A DNA stretch of 64,000 nt from Chaenocephalus aceratus. Its lineage: Eukaryota; Chordata; Actinopteri; Perciformes; Channichthyidae. Every line of letters starts with the position of its first letter. Position 1 is the first letter of the stretch. The position numbers and the translations under genes are program-made. Below the pieces are notes generated by a model. That model was given only the letters and a program-made list of their open reading frames with translations, made no database searches and was not told the origin of the DNA. Positions 21,166 to 53,639 of the stretch are shown piece by piece. Where the stretch lies: contig JAMFTG010000068.1 of assembly GCA_023974075.1 (NCBI GenBank), positions 337,501 through 401,500 of the forward strand, given 5' to 3'.

Positions 21166-22290
21166 TGTCTCAACGACTCACAAAGTCAGGCTTTCAAAAG
21201 AGAAAAGAAAGGAGAGAAAGACAAGAGAGAGGGACTAAAGGGCGACAGTATGTCACCCAGCTTTTCAAAGAAAAGGTGGGTGTGGTCTATGAGTGGTGGA
21301 CATGTGTCTGTTAGCTACGCGTAGTCCATTGTAAATAATAATTTGTATGTTTTTTTTTTTACTAAACTGACATTAAGTACTGTTAATATCTATACAGGTT
21401 TTTAATTTCACTCCTCTTTTAGCTGACATTTAGTAAATGCAGGTACATTTTTAGCAGCTATTCACTAAATGAGTTGTCCCTCCCCCTTGTGCCAGGACCA
21501 ACAGATCCATCTCTAGACTTAGCAGCCCTGTTCCCCCATAAGTGTTATATTTTCACAGCTCAGTGTCAGTAAATATTGTGCAGTTAGTATTGGACTACAA
21601 GATGCAAGCCTGTACAGATAGAGTTATTTAAAGCATAAATGAGTGGGTTGGGTTCTGGAGGTGTGGTTACAGCAAGTGTGCTTGGTTGGCGTGGCCTGGG
21701 CCTGGTGGTGGGGCCCAATGTGATATCTTTCCATGGGGCCCAACATCCCTGGCGTGTATGGCCAGAGGGCAGGACCTATAACACATTTACTACCCAATAG
21801 CATCGTGAGGCTGAACAAAAGGACCTTTTGACTGTGTAAATGTAGTCTTTTAAAAAAAAAAAAAACATTTACTGACTTTTTTAGGATAGCTTCAAGTAAT
21901 GTTGTAAAATTACAACCGGGGGTCTTACAGGGTTAAGGGCTATTGCTTATTGTTATTTACTTTAAGATGTTTATTCTTAACCTATCATTTAATTTAAAAA
22001 CTCTTGTTTAAATGTGTGTGTCTCTGTATTCCTGATGATACACTGAGAGAATGAGCTCTTAGTGCTGCTGATCACCATAAGCTAAACAGTCTGTATATTG
22101 CATTACATTTGTATAATGTAAGCTTCGTTGATACTTTGGAATACGAAAAAAATAGTTAGATATACTGAATATTATTTGATCTATTCCACCACTTAATCCC
22201 AAATAATGTAGAGGTGTGTTGTAGCAGGTGCCTTAAATAACCCCTTATTTTCTAGTGAGATGTATTTTTTATGTTCATATAATAGTGATT
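21166..22290. other. Non-coding, no gene recognised
   Basis: AT-rich with short random frames. A small G-rich patch at 21690-21770 (GGTGGTGGGGCCCAATGTG, CATGGGGCCCAACATCCC) may be transposon-derived. Confidence 0.35.
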
Positions 22291-22364
22291 TCAATGCCAC
22301 CCCAAAATGATCACTGGTTCCATCCTGGCCACCCCACTGAAAATGTCCTGGATCCGCCACTGCT
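22291..22364 (-). mobile_element. hAT-like terminus
   Basis: Read on the minus strand: CAGTGGCGGATCCAGGACAT, then a stretch ending TGGGGTGGC and GGATGGAACC. CAGTGGCGGATCCAGGA is a frequent end of fish/metazoan hAT elements. The other end was not found. Confidence 0.45.
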
Positions 22365-22439
22365 TCCACCTCTGTCTGATTTCAAACTCTTCCATAACAC
22401 CCTGAGTATGTGGTGTTTTACTCCACTTTGGTGTAAATA

Positions 22440-22975
22440 AAACTGCAGCAGCTTGACCACAGAGCGTGAACGTCGTGATCAGCTGATTTTGCGCAGTTCG
22501 CAGTGTGTGCGCGCGGGGCACAGAATGTGCACAGGGAGTCTCCCACTGCAGCCAGTTGGCGCAGTTTTGGCACAATTCTGTTGTTCATACCGACCTTAAC
22601 CCTGTCTGTGCACACGGCGACCAACTCTGTTGTCCGGTGATCTAAGCCTCTGCCTCCTGTAAGCTTCACAGGTCCGTCGGTTATGTCCTGCGCGGCTCGG
22701 CCAGCACCCAGTTCAGTCAGTCACAGAAAGTCCGAAGAGTTTTTGCAGGGAGCGAAACGACGACGTAGCTGCTTAATGTATTGTTTTTTTTTTTACATGT
22801 CTCGCAGTTTACTCCATTGAGTGTTGACAAGAAACACGTGTAGACGAAATATGTATTTTGTTTTGATGTGTTGAGGTACGCAAAGGCGCGTAGTGACACA
22901 AGTGACGTTACGCAATTCAGATTTGTGCCGCGCATGCATACCTGCGTACCAGTTATGTGCAACCCTGCATATATT
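22440..22975. other. CpG-containing non-coding stretch
   Basis: Unlike its neighbours this region has many CpGs (GTGTGTGCGCGCGGGGCACA, ATGTCCTGCGCGGCTCGG). No frame, splice pattern or repeat was recognised; a decayed transposon promoter is one possibility. Confidence 0.3.
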
Positions 22976-23315
22976 GTACTTGAGTAAAAGTAGAAGTACT
23001 CAGATCTTGTGTACCCGGTGTCGTTAAGCGGTCTCTGCGTTGTGTTTTGCGTTGTTCATGGGTGAGACCCGAGCCAGCATACAGTTTAGATATCCGTTTA
23101 ATCAACGACAATCTGACCAAAGATAAACAAATCAGTATTACATGTGGTATCCCTCACAGTGACTCCTCTCACGTGGAACATTTACAAGAGGAAACGTGAG
23201 GGACACAATAGGAAGGGGGAAGTCCCCACAAAAATAATCTTCTGAGTACAGTGACTACATTTCAGAGGTTCCGCCCACTGATCTCCGACCTTGTCAGGTA
23301 TTGAACATTCAATAA

Positions 23316-23511
23316 ACTGGACGGGTGGCGCAGTGGTCTGTGCATCTGATCATCAGATCAAGGGTGGTGCTGGGGAACACCAGTTTGAAACCCGATCCTG
23401 CCGCCACTGCGTCAGGCCGTTGTGTCCTTGGGCAAGACACTTCACCCGGATTTGCTCCTGTGGGTATTGTCCACAATACATGTATAATATCAATGTGTAC
23501 TTGTAAAAGCG
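23316..23511 (+). mobile_element. tRNA-derived SINE, copy 1
   Basis: Head with a Pol III A box (TGGCGCAGTGG, 23326-23336) and B box-like GTTTGAAACCC, then the conserved body GTGTCCTTGGGCAAGACACT and GCTCCTGTGGGTATTGTCCA. The tail runs directly into the next SINE head. Fish tRNA-derived SINE. Confidence 0.8.
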
Positions 23512-23568
23512 CCTGGACGGTGTGGCGCAGTGCACGGTGCAATGATCATCAGATCAAGGGGCGAAACC
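23512..23568 (+). mobile_element. tRNA-derived SINE, copy 2, 5' part
   Basis: A second SINE head (GTGTGGCGCAGTGCACGGTG ... GATCATCAGATCAAGGG) stops at GGGCGAAACC (23559-23568). The rest of this SINE is at 29352-29548. The 5.8 kb in between is an insertion. Confidence 0.8.
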
Positions 23569-24050
23569 AAGCGGCAAACTCTGGGGAAGAGCCGGGAAGC
23601 CAATACGGAAGTGCCACACACTGCAGTTCATATATTGGCCGATAGGCGATGGCTGCAGAAAGGAGCAATTTCCATAGACCCCCATGTTAAAATGCCCAAC
23701 TTTACAGCAGAAAAAACATGTTTCTCTCCCTGGCTCCATACATTTTTATTATCGATATAGTTAGATTCCACCTTCATGATTATGGATCTGTGAGTGAATT
23801 GTTTTCTAACACGACCCTTTTATTTATATTAGGTCTTAAAGTTTTTGCATTAATTAGGGCGTGGTCACGTTGATGGACACGTACATGCCTCACTGTCAGC
23901 TAACAGCAACTTGTCCACTCTGCTAGGCTACAACCATAGAGGCTACAACGTTAGTTAGTCGTAGTTACTGTACTTGACACTTTAGCTTTAGCCGTGTTCG
24001 TGGTGATTGTGCCTTTTAGGGAATATTGTAACAAATACCAGACAATTAAG

Positions 24051-24115
24051 ATGTCGTGCTGTGCGCTTGAATGTACTAACAGAACTTCCAAGAAGTCTAC
24101 TCTCAGCTTTTTTCG
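24051..24115 (+). pseudogene. THAP domain, exon 1
   Basis: ATG at 24051 opens MSCCALECTNRTSKKSTLSF, the first half of a THAP C2CH zinc finger: the two Cys are spaced as in C-x(2-4)-C and the NR-x-x-K-K run is typical. It ends in phase 2 at TTTCG before GTGAGT (GT at 24116), the usual position of the first THAP intron. THAP fingers bind DNA; they occur in transposases of P, Kolobok and ISL2EU-type elements and in domesticated THAP proteins. Exon 2 is damaged, so the gene is dead. Confidence 0.7.
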
Positions 24116-24891
24116 GTGAGTAAAATGATAATATTATACATGTTAACCCCGTTAGCAGGTGTTTGTGTGCTTGTTAGCTTAGCTTGTTATGTAGCTTATT
24201 AGCCAGCTAAGGACGTAACCCTTTATACATGTGTATATAATATATATATATACAGTTTAGTTTATGATTCAGCCTTGGGTAAGACTTTTATAGTCTATGG
24301 CTATGACGCCCATAATGCTAAATGGGAGCAAATGTTAAAAGGGGACCCAATTATCCCAGTGGTGGGATAACCGAAGCTAACCGGAGCCGTAGCTAGCCCT
24401 TTGCGGCTCCGTTAGCTTCGGCCAGCGGCGGAGCCCGGCGTTATAACTGGAGATCAAGGAATGCAGCGAAAAGCGGACTTGGTTCGCCTGCAGCCCGCTA
24501 TAGTATTAGCTAAAGAAATGATGTTGAACAAGGCTTATTAAGCTGAACATCGCCATAATTGTTCTGCTATGTATCGGTACTTATTTTATTTTCTTAACGT
24601 GTGAATGACAAGCATTAAGAATAACAACAAATAGCTATTTATCTTGCATATTATCTCGTTTGATTATGAATGTAACGCTTATATAGTGGAACTACACTGT
24701 TTTATCAAAACCAAAGTGCCACGCAGTAACTTGGTAGGCCCATGCATGTATTTCAGCAGGAAATGTGCAACCTAGATTACATTTACCAACACAGACTATA
24801 TAGAAATATTTGTAAAAGTTGTTCATGCGTTATTAAGTGAATATGGCATTAACCCTCCTGTTGTCTTTGGGTCGGTTTTCATGTGTTTTTG

Positions 24892-25027
24892 AATAACGGT
24901 TTCCTTTAGGTGATCCAGACAGGCTGGACCAGTGGGTGCTGAACATCCGGAGGAATACATGGACCCCCAACGTTTCTTCTCGCCTGTGCAACACTTTGAG
25001 AGTCATCCCTTCAGCACGGACTCATGG
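24892..25027 (+). pseudogene. THAP domain, exon 2, broken at the zinc-binding site
   Basis: Encodes (after TTTCCTTTA, which reads FPL) GDPDRLDQWVLNIRRNTWTP then SSRLCN, followed in a shifted frame by FESHPFSTDSW; donor GTACAG at 25028. These are the conserved centre (W, FP, R-R-x-x-W) and the LC-x-x-HF block of the THAP finger. The C-x2-H-F block is disrupted: between the Cys codon and the Phe codon the length is wrong by one base modulo three and the His codon is lost. No clean AG acceptor is visible at the expected left edge either; the nearest AG (24908-24909) gives an immediate stop. Confidence 0.6.
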
Positions 25028-25599
25028 GTACAGATCCTTTTAAAAAAAAAAAATAACTTGGTTCCATTTGTGAGTGTAAATTGTTGTTACTAATTAAATA
25101 CATGTTATACATCATACAATGCTAAATAATTGTTATGGCACAGCTTGCACATCAGTGATGAATAATGTTCTTTTGATTAAAAGCCAAATTAAGATTTTGC
25201 CAGTTAAGTATAGAAACATAGAAATCGATTTTTTTTTGCAAACCATCACATTTCTCTTCAATTTATGCAAAGACTCTTTATCATAGATAGAGAATTGCCA
25301 TTCCCCCCCACATACTCTATGTTAAAAACAGATGAATTATATTACCTTTTTTTACATTATTTTAATAGCAACATTCATTCATCTGTTGTCATCTTATAAC
25401 TTATTTATCTTAACAGCTATCACTGTAAAAAAAAAATGATTTAAGTTAATTTTACTATACAATATTTATCTTTACATTCTGTTCTTGCATATGTCTTATT
25501 ATATTTACGTGTATATAGATTTCTGCCTGCACTAATTTATTATTCTTAATTTAATTTTGAATTTCTTTTATTGTTTTATGTCTTATATAACTATGTTGC

Positions 25600-25695
25600 A
25601 TTGTTGGAGGAGCTCGGGACAGATGATTTGCATTGCCATTCCTACACTGTAGCCTATGTGCTATGACATAAATCCTTTGAATCTGAATCTTGGAA
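25600..25695 (+). mobile_element. LINE 3' tail inside the THAP intron
   Basis: GGAGCTCGGGACAGATGATT, then AATCCTTTGAATCTGAATCT: the standard 3' end of a fish LINE with a short (GAATCT)n tail. It inserted into the intron between THAP exons 2 and 3. Confidence 0.5.
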
Positions 25696-25858
25696 ACACG
25701 TAATTGTTGAATAGATGAACTGCATAGTTAACATGTTGGCCCTCTATTGTCTTTTATAATGCACTCTTACATTTAAAACAACATTATTCAAAAGAAAGTT
25801 GAATATCTACAGACCTCAAAAAGTAATTTTATGTGTTTTTGTTTATTATTTTTATTAG

Positions 25859-26254
25859 GGAAGGAGATGCCTGAAAAACACTGCAGTGCCCACCATTTTC
25901 TATTTCACCAAAGAACAACAGCCTGGAAGGAGAAGCAGAGTGAGTAGCAATGACGAGGTAAGTGACACTCCTAGTTCGACTGTTAATAGCAAGGAGGAGG
26001 AGGTTGCAGATGTAGACCATGGTAGTGGTGAAAACAGTCTTGCTGCTGATCAGAGCAATATCATTATGATACAAGGCACACCTGAAGAAGCCTTTGTTGT
26101 TCCACATGTGGAGCGTAATGACATTCCAACAGCCAATGCTTGTGAGGAGGATGTTGGTTTGGGTAGCAGCAGCCAACAAACAGACTCCGCCTCTGTTCAC
26201 TCTCACACTTGGGCTTTAAACCAAGTACTGAATAGTTTGTGCACACATTTCTAA
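25859..26254 (+). pseudogene. THAP gene, exon 3 with AVPTIF motif and acidic linker
   Basis: After TTTTTATTAG the frame GRRCLKNTAVPTIFYF contains AVPTIF, the conserved C-terminal closing motif of THAP domains. It continues as an acidic, Ser-rich linker (SSTVNSKEEEVADVDHGSG and onward) for another 115 residues to TAA at 26252-26254. A strong alternative donor (GAG|GTAAGT, GT at 25957) could end the exon early. No transposase catalytic domain follows in frame, so either this is a non-autonomous derivative or the catalytic exon was lost. Confidence 0.6.
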
Positions 26255-27899
26255 CATGTGATCTTTCTTTCATGTAGGACGCTTGAGGGAAGTTGCAACG
26301 CCTCGGCCAATGGGATGTCTTCTCCACGTGAAAGAGATTGAAGGCATCACTTATAACTTAAGACAATTTTCCAAAAGTTATGACTTGTATTGGCTTAGAT
26401 GGTAATGGATTACATCTAACACGAATCAAGATCGTATAGAAAAAAATGAAAGTGTAATCCTTAGTTACATAGGAAAAGATGTAATCGGATTAGTTTTACT
26501 TTTTTTAATAATAGGGAAACTCAGGATTACAATCTTATTCAAAACCTAAAAAGAGCATATATATGTAAAATGATCAAATTGTATCGCTTCTCTGGAAGCG
26601 GTACTGTTCTGTAGGCTAATACTAATACTAATTGTGAATCTATACACCTACTGCCTGAATCTGCTTTATGGTATTATATTATACATTTTAAGTAAAAAAA
26701 TCATATTAATATTTCTTCTCTCCTGTGTTTATTTGCATTGCATTTGATATTGAGGTAATCCAAAACAAAAATAAAGTTATCACGTTACGTTACTTTTATA
26801 TCTTGATACTCACATGAAGTTACTGGTTGTGTTTTTGGCAAGTAGCCCTCCCAACCCTGTACATAAGTTATATCATTTTAATTACTGATACAGGTGTTGC
26901 ACATCTTTAATTTATTCTCTAGTGTACTTAAGTCATAAAATGATTCGAAACCTTTACTTTTCATAAAATGCAAGATGTAACTTTCAATGTGGCTTTATCA
27001 CATTTTCAATGTAAATAGATCTGATTAAATAAAGAGTAAAAGCACAATCTTAAATGTTGACAGTTATCATTTTCCTATGCTTATTGTTAGTGTAGTGGTG
27101 TTATAAACAAAATGTTGTCCTAAAGGAAATTAAGATGTTTTTTATTTGTTGACAAAAGATTTAAAGTTGATGCTCACAACATGTGTGAACATTTATGGAG
27201 AAAAATGTTTCTATTGTAAAACAAATATTTATCTGCATACGGAAAAAAACTCTCTCAAAGGTATTATCTTCTGTGACGTTACAACCCTGTAGGGATTGTG
27301 GGTGTTGCACTTCATAATTACATTCTACGGTATGCTTATGACATATTTGATGCCAACATACATGGGATTAGGGGAGACCTTCTTGTTGTTTGCATTGTCA
27401 CTGATAAATGACAGCGTAGTATTCATTGTCAAGATTTGTGTTTTTAAACTTGGGACTCTTTTCAGACTGCTCCGGCTTGGGAAAAGATTTGAGCCTTAAT
27501 GTGTAATGTTTTCTGTATTGTATGGTAAGCTTATCCTTTCATTTGATAGTCCCATTTGGATGTGATAGCTAACATGTTCAGTAAGCAGTAGACAAAAGAA
27601 GTGAAAATATGAATGTAATTTATTTTCAATATTTACATAAATACATAATTATTTTAACAAATAAAATAACAAAAAACATCATAACAAATACAAAATAAAA
27701 GGTTTGACAGTCCATTGGGGGAAGAGGGGGGGGGGGGTGGGATGTGGGGAAGAGGAAGAGCAGCCATGTTAACAGTGTTATGGCTACAGATGTAATATCT
27801 AACTCAACATTAGCCATGACAGTCTGGGCTTAGCAAGGGCCTTAGAATACATACTCTAAAGGCCAAATCCAAAGACAGTGATACTGACATTTTAGCGGT
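26255..27899. other. AT-rich non-coding interior of the insertion
   Basis: No gene recognised on either strand. 26279-26340 (GACGCTTGAGGGAAGTTGC) could be the start of a lost downstream THAP-gene exon, since it follows CATGTAG. AATAAA words on both strands lie near 27610-27690, fitting a 3' end for the minus-strand gene at 27900. Confidence 0.35.
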
Positions 27900-28418
27900 T
27901 CACAGTCTTTGGAGGTGGTCTTTCAGGCAATTGGCTGGTGACTTGAAATGAACTCCATCTCGCAAAAACAGCCCAGGACTGTCATGTCTAATGTTGGAGT
28001 GGTCAACAATGGCACCATTTAGGCTATGAACAAAAGTAGCCATAACACTGTTAACAAACTTCCGGGCCTTGTCAATTTTGACAGGATTTGCACCAGCCCT
28101 CCACCGGCGCCTCTGGGAGAGCATGATCTTCAAGCCAGGGTGCCGATGGTGAAGCTGGTCCAGGTCCTCCTTCATCTGGTTCAGCAACTGAACACTGGGC
28201 ACATCCCCCAAGTCATTGCCGCCACAGTGGATGAGGAGGACATCCGGGACTGCTCTTCCTCGCAGGGAGTAGGAAAAGAAAGGGAGGACACCTCTCCAGC
28301 GCAGTCCACCCCAACCGAACCAGCCCACCCTCAGGTCGAGGCCAAGGTTGCTGCTGATGGTCTCTGTAGCTCTCTGGGCTCCACGCCGGACATAGCTCCC
28401 GATTATCCATACAGTCAC
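27900..28418 (-). CDS. SGNH/GDSL-type hydrolase domain, retroelement-type
   Basis: 172 codons. Block I is VWIIGSYVRRGAQRA (Gly-Ser in place of GDS), block III is LIHCGGNDLGDVPS (the G-x-N-D motif), and block V is FLRDGVHFKSPANCLKDHL (D-x-x-H). Serine, Asn, Asp and His positions of the family are all present, so the fold may be intact. A minus-strand acceptor (TTTCCTCCCATAG, AG just right of 28418) opens the exon, so the start codon must lie in an upstream exon that I could not identify; the nominal first codon here is GTG. Such SGNH domains occur in Ngaro/DIRS-type retroelements and LINE ORF1s; pairing with a THAP element is unusual. No stop or frameshift within. Confidence 0.65.
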   Translation of the reverse strand: MTVWIIGSYVRRGAQRATETISSNLGLDLRVGWFGWGGLRWRGVLPFFSYSLRGRAVPDVLLIHCGGNDLGDVPSVQLLNQMKEDLDQLHHRHPGLKIMLSQRRRWRAGANPVKIDKARKFVNSVMATFVHSLNGAIVDHSNIRHDSPGLFLRDGVHFKSPANCLKDHLQRL

Positions 28419-29240
28419 TATGGGAGGAAAATAAATGATAGTAACAAATGCTTCAGATCATGAGGAATATCAAATAAAGGGTTGCTCATTTTGTTCCTTT
28501 GACAATAACATACAAAATAACTATGAAATCACACCTGTATGGTTAAAAGTAACAAGAGAGCAAAACCTCAAAAAACAGATTAACAGCACACAGTTTATAT
28601 ATATATATATATTTATATACTGTGTGCTGTTTATCTACAATTGTGCATACATATATATGTATAGTATGTTTGTGTGTAATGTCAACCATCTGAAGTCCTG
28701 TAAAGTAAGCCAGGACCATCAACTTACAGGTTGTGCAGTTTGGCGTGGATCTTCTTTTTTCTTAATGCTGAAAGAAATAAAAATGGTTTAATCAATATAA
28801 AAGCACCTTTCTTTTTCTTCAGTCATATTTCATTAATCACATTTAATTCACGCAACACTGGCCATATCTCTGCTAGTTTACAAAGTTTAGTTACAAATGA
28901 CATTTATATTAGAAAAACGGTGAAGCACTTAAAAAACAATTGTATAGTGTAGGTTCAAGAACATTTAAATCAAAAGGACAAGTTTTGTAAAGTTACAGGG
29001 TATCTTACCTTCAGAATATGCCGGGAACGAGGAGCAGTGACCGCAAGCTGGGTTGTTAGCATAGGTTGTTAGCTTAATACTTAATAGAGCATGTTAGCTT
29101 AGCTTCTTAGCCTGAGCTAGGTCTGGAACGTCACGCTCGGTGGCAGCAGGTCCCGCCCTGTCCGACCTCGGCTCCGCCTCAGCACCGCCTCTTTGCCCTT
29201 ATTTGGAGCAGGCTGGAGAAGGCGGGAGTTAGACTCTGAC
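28419..29240. other. Non-coding, possible 5' exons of the SGNH gene
   Basis: On the minus strand 28767-28728 is bounded by an acceptor (TTTATTTCTTTCAG) and a donor (CCT|GTAAGT) and could be a small upstream exon, but its phase does not fit the SGNH frame, so it may be 5'UTR. A palindromic TATATATATATATTTATATA tract lies at about 28596. Confidence 0.35.
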
Positions 29241-29351
29241 GTCACTGTCGAGCCGTTAGTGGCCGACTCCGCCTACTAAGGCCTTCACGGCAACTCTGCA
29301 GAATCCTATGGGTGACGTCACGGACCCTACGTCCATTTATATACAGTCTAT

Positions 29352-29548
29352 GGGCGAAACCCGCCGCTGCTGCGTCTGTAAAGCCGGTGTGTCCTTGGGC
29401 AAGACACTTCACCTGAACTTGCTCCTGTGGGTATTGTCCACAGTGACCATTGCATGTATACAAAATATGTGTAATGTGTATTTGTAAAGCGCTTTGAGCA
29501 TCTGGAAAAGCGCTATAATAAATGTAAGGAATTATTATTATTATTATT
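29352..29548 (+). mobile_element. tRNA-derived SINE, copy 2, 3' part
   Basis: Begins with the repeated GGGCGAAACC and continues CCGCCGCTGCTGCGTCTG, GTGTCCTTGGGCAAGACACT, GCTCCTGTGGGTATTGTCCA, then GCGCTTTGAGCATCTGGAAA and an (ATT)n tail. Completes the SINE begun at 23512. Confidence 0.85.
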
Positions 29549-29689
29549 AATAAATGAAGAATACAGAATTATTCAATGTAAAACACAGAATGTGCCTGAT
29601 TATACTAAATGATTTACACATAAACACCACTGCATATTCACAACTGTTGCTACACTTGTAGCCTACCTGAGTAAAAGTAGAATTTTTTT

Positions 29690-30090
29690 TAAAAGTCCAT
29701 TCATATTCTGGGAGAATAGAGTAATAGATGCAATAAATGCAGCAGGGTTAATAATCCAGAAACACATGTATATATATATATAATAGGGAACAATTGAATG
29801 CACAGTTAACACTAGAGTACTCAAATACCTCAACACTTTAACTTCAGTGAGGTTTTGAATGCAGGATGTTTACTGGGTTATTTCCACACTGGTATTCATG
29901 TTTTCAATAACTCTGTTGAGCTGAAAAGGAGATGGCATTGTTGTTGTTACTGGTGAACTGGTTCAGCTGGTAAGGCTGGTTATAAAACAGAGGGAGGAGC
30001 TGCAGACAGGTGAGGGTGTTAAAGTCAAAGTAAGAAGTCAGACAGCCAGACGCCATTTTACAGCTCACGGAGCAGAAGGAGAACAACGGG
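29690..30090 (+). promoter_or_regulatory. NLR gene promoter and 5'UTR exon
   Basis: A TATA box (TATAAAA, 29981-29987) sits about 30 bp before the start of the sequence shared with the orphan exon at 1.4-1.5 kb. The 5'UTR exon ends at GAACAACGGG (30090) before GTGAGT. Joined to the acceptor at 30594 the leader runs into GGAGAAGATGAGTG, the first N-terminal exon. The whole 560-bp region is duplicated at 1097-1662. About 30 bp at 29920-29950 (AAAAGGAGATGGCATTG) match the hAT elements of the introns in inverse orientation and are not in the orphan copy. Confidence 0.7.
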
Positions 30091-30264
30091 GTGAGTGTTA
30101 ACAACAAGATCTGCTTTCTAACAGATTCATTGTTTACTCACTCTGTCAGACTGATAACATAACTTATTTGTTAGAAAGCAGAGTCCTAGAGTCCAATGAG
30201 ACTTCTGCAAACTCTTTGTATTTCCTGTTTGCTGATCCGTCAGAGTTACAGAACATGTGACAGC

Positions 30265-30589
<325 letters not shown>

Positions 30590-30594
30590 CTCAG

Positions 30595-52023
<21,429 letters not shown>

Positions 52024-52025
<2 letters not shown>

Positions 52026-52367
52026 AGTAAAGACACACAGAAAGGTGAGAGGTCGTTCCAAGTGAAGTTTATTTATTGAGGTTTCACTACAGAATAAATT
52101 GTAGTTACTGGTCAGTGTTTTCTGGGATTCAAGAGAAATCTGCAGCTCAGGTTTTATTTGTTCACAGTTTATTTATCACGGGCGAGTTTGAGACGTACAG
52201 AGGAGCGTGGAGGCATTTAGGAAAGTATGAAAGAAGGCTGCAGCTGAGACTTCCTGTTGGCTGTGCTCAACATGAAATGAACAACAACAATACATTATAC
52301 TTAAAGCTTTTCTTAAGAACAAAGATGTGTCACCATAACCTGAACATACATTTTTTAAATGAATAAA
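52024..52367 (+). other. Probable NLR 3'UTR with poly(A) signals
   Basis: After the acceptor TGACAG (52018-52023) the first two bases complete the TGA stop. AATAAA occurs at about 52093 and 52362-52367. A possible further donor (AAAG|GTGAGA at 52045) would make a 21-nt UTR exon instead. Confidence 0.5.
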
Positions 52368-53222
52368 TATATGTAATTATATATCAGTTCATCTGCTGTG
52401 ATCAATGTCTCACGCTCTGCTGTGATTGGCTGGTCCTGCTGTCACATGTTAACTCGTTAATAATCCATTGGACATCAACAACGACCTCAGAGGCTCCCAG
52501 TAATCTGAATACTTAGCTTTGGTCTCTGGATGTTCTGTTATTGTAGTCTGTGTTCGTTGAGCTGGAGTTGAGCTTCACTAACTCTGTTTCATAACTCCAG
52601 GCTCCAGTGTTCTTCTCACCTGAACACACACCTGGATCTTCATACAGCTGGTCCTCTAACACGACCAAACACTACTTTAACAATATCTTTATATAACCAT
52701 CCTTCTTTCATTTCATGCCATGTTTGCACACGTCTGCACAGCCCTCCACTTTAACTCTCTGTAGTTTTACATATATTGTCATATTTTCATTCTGCTATGT
52801 GTTGTAGCTTTTAAGGTTCTTTCTGTATTTACATTTAAATTTCGTGTAAATACTTGTCTAATTCTTTTTTAATGGTAAATAGTTTCTTCAAAATACTTAT
52901 TTTTATTATTCTTGACCTTCTATTGCAACTTATTTTCTCATGTTGTTTATGTTCGCACCTCCAGACACTGAATCTACTTCCTTGTGTGTGTAAACGTACC
53001 TGTTAATAAGGTGGTTCTGATGAGGGACTGCATTCAGAAGAACCTCTGCTATACAGTAAACTAACCTAGGATGGGGTCAGCCTAACATAAACATTCAAAC
53101 GTTCAGATAACAGGTTCAACCAGCAGGGATTCTGAACCAGAGGCCTTTAAATACTCAGGTAGAGCACAAGTACATCAAAATGGTACTTTAGTACAGTACA
53201 TGAGTATGTATACTTAGTTACT
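52368..53222. other. Intergenic, no gene recognised
   Basis: Ends with a fragment of the AAGTACTT-type repeat at about 53195-53235 (ATGAGTATGTATACTTAGTT). Confidence 0.45.
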
Positions 53223-53597
53223 TCACACCACTGTCTGTATATACAGTACAGAGAGGTGAGAGCAGATCAGATAGTATTGATCCAGTGAGAACAAATACTC
53301 TCCTCTATCAGTTGAAGAAGCCCGTCTCCAATCGACTGCTGGTTTTATAACCAAAGTATTTCCCTGTTTCTCTTCCAGGTCCCAGAGGGCTACCTGTTGA
53401 CCCGTGTCCATCTCAAAATGGTCCACAGGCATCCCATAATCCTGCGTTTGGGGGGGAGATGTTCTCCCTGTAATCAAAGCACTGGTTCTCTTGGAGACAC
53501 TCTCAAAGTCTTTGAGGACAAAGTCAGAAAAAGCCAAGAAGAAGAAAAGATTTGAGCTCTTCTTTGTGTTCATCACCCCGGGTTCATTAAGCCCCAC
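53223..53597 (-). other. Unexplained minus-strand reading frame
   Basis: 124 open codons containing VSKRTSALITGRTSPPQTQ, VDHFEMDTGQQVALWDLEEK and DWRRASSTDRGEYLFSLDQY. The composition looks protein-like in the middle (residues 35-115), but no domain is recognised and the frame overlaps a dispersed-repeat end. It may be part of a DNA transposon that continues to 54.7 kb. Confidence 0.2.
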
Positions 53598-53639
53598 GGA
53601 CCCGCCGACGGGGCTGAAACCACAAAATCTGCAAGCAAA

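Larger units (their letters stand above)
23569..29351. mobile_element. 5.8-kb insertion with THAP and SGNH genes
   Basis: Flanked by the direct repeat GGGCGAAACC (23559-23568 and 29352-29361), which is present once in a complete SINE, so the segment is an insertion into that SINE. Contents: a repeat-like left end (CATAGACCCCCATGTTAAAA), a broken THAP-domain gene on the + strand (24051 to about 26254), a non-coding middle, an SGNH-hydrolase frame on the minus strand (28418-27900), and a right end with CpG-rich sequence finishing CATTTATATACAGTCTATG, a wording common at the ends of fish THAP-type repeats. I see no convincing terminal inverted repeats. It may be a single transposon or a transposon with cargo. 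Confidence 0.6.

Noticed and set aside
22440..22975. CpG-island promoter of a host gene
   Set aside because: No donor site, exon or conserved core motif follows; it neighbours a hAT end, so transposon origin is as likely.
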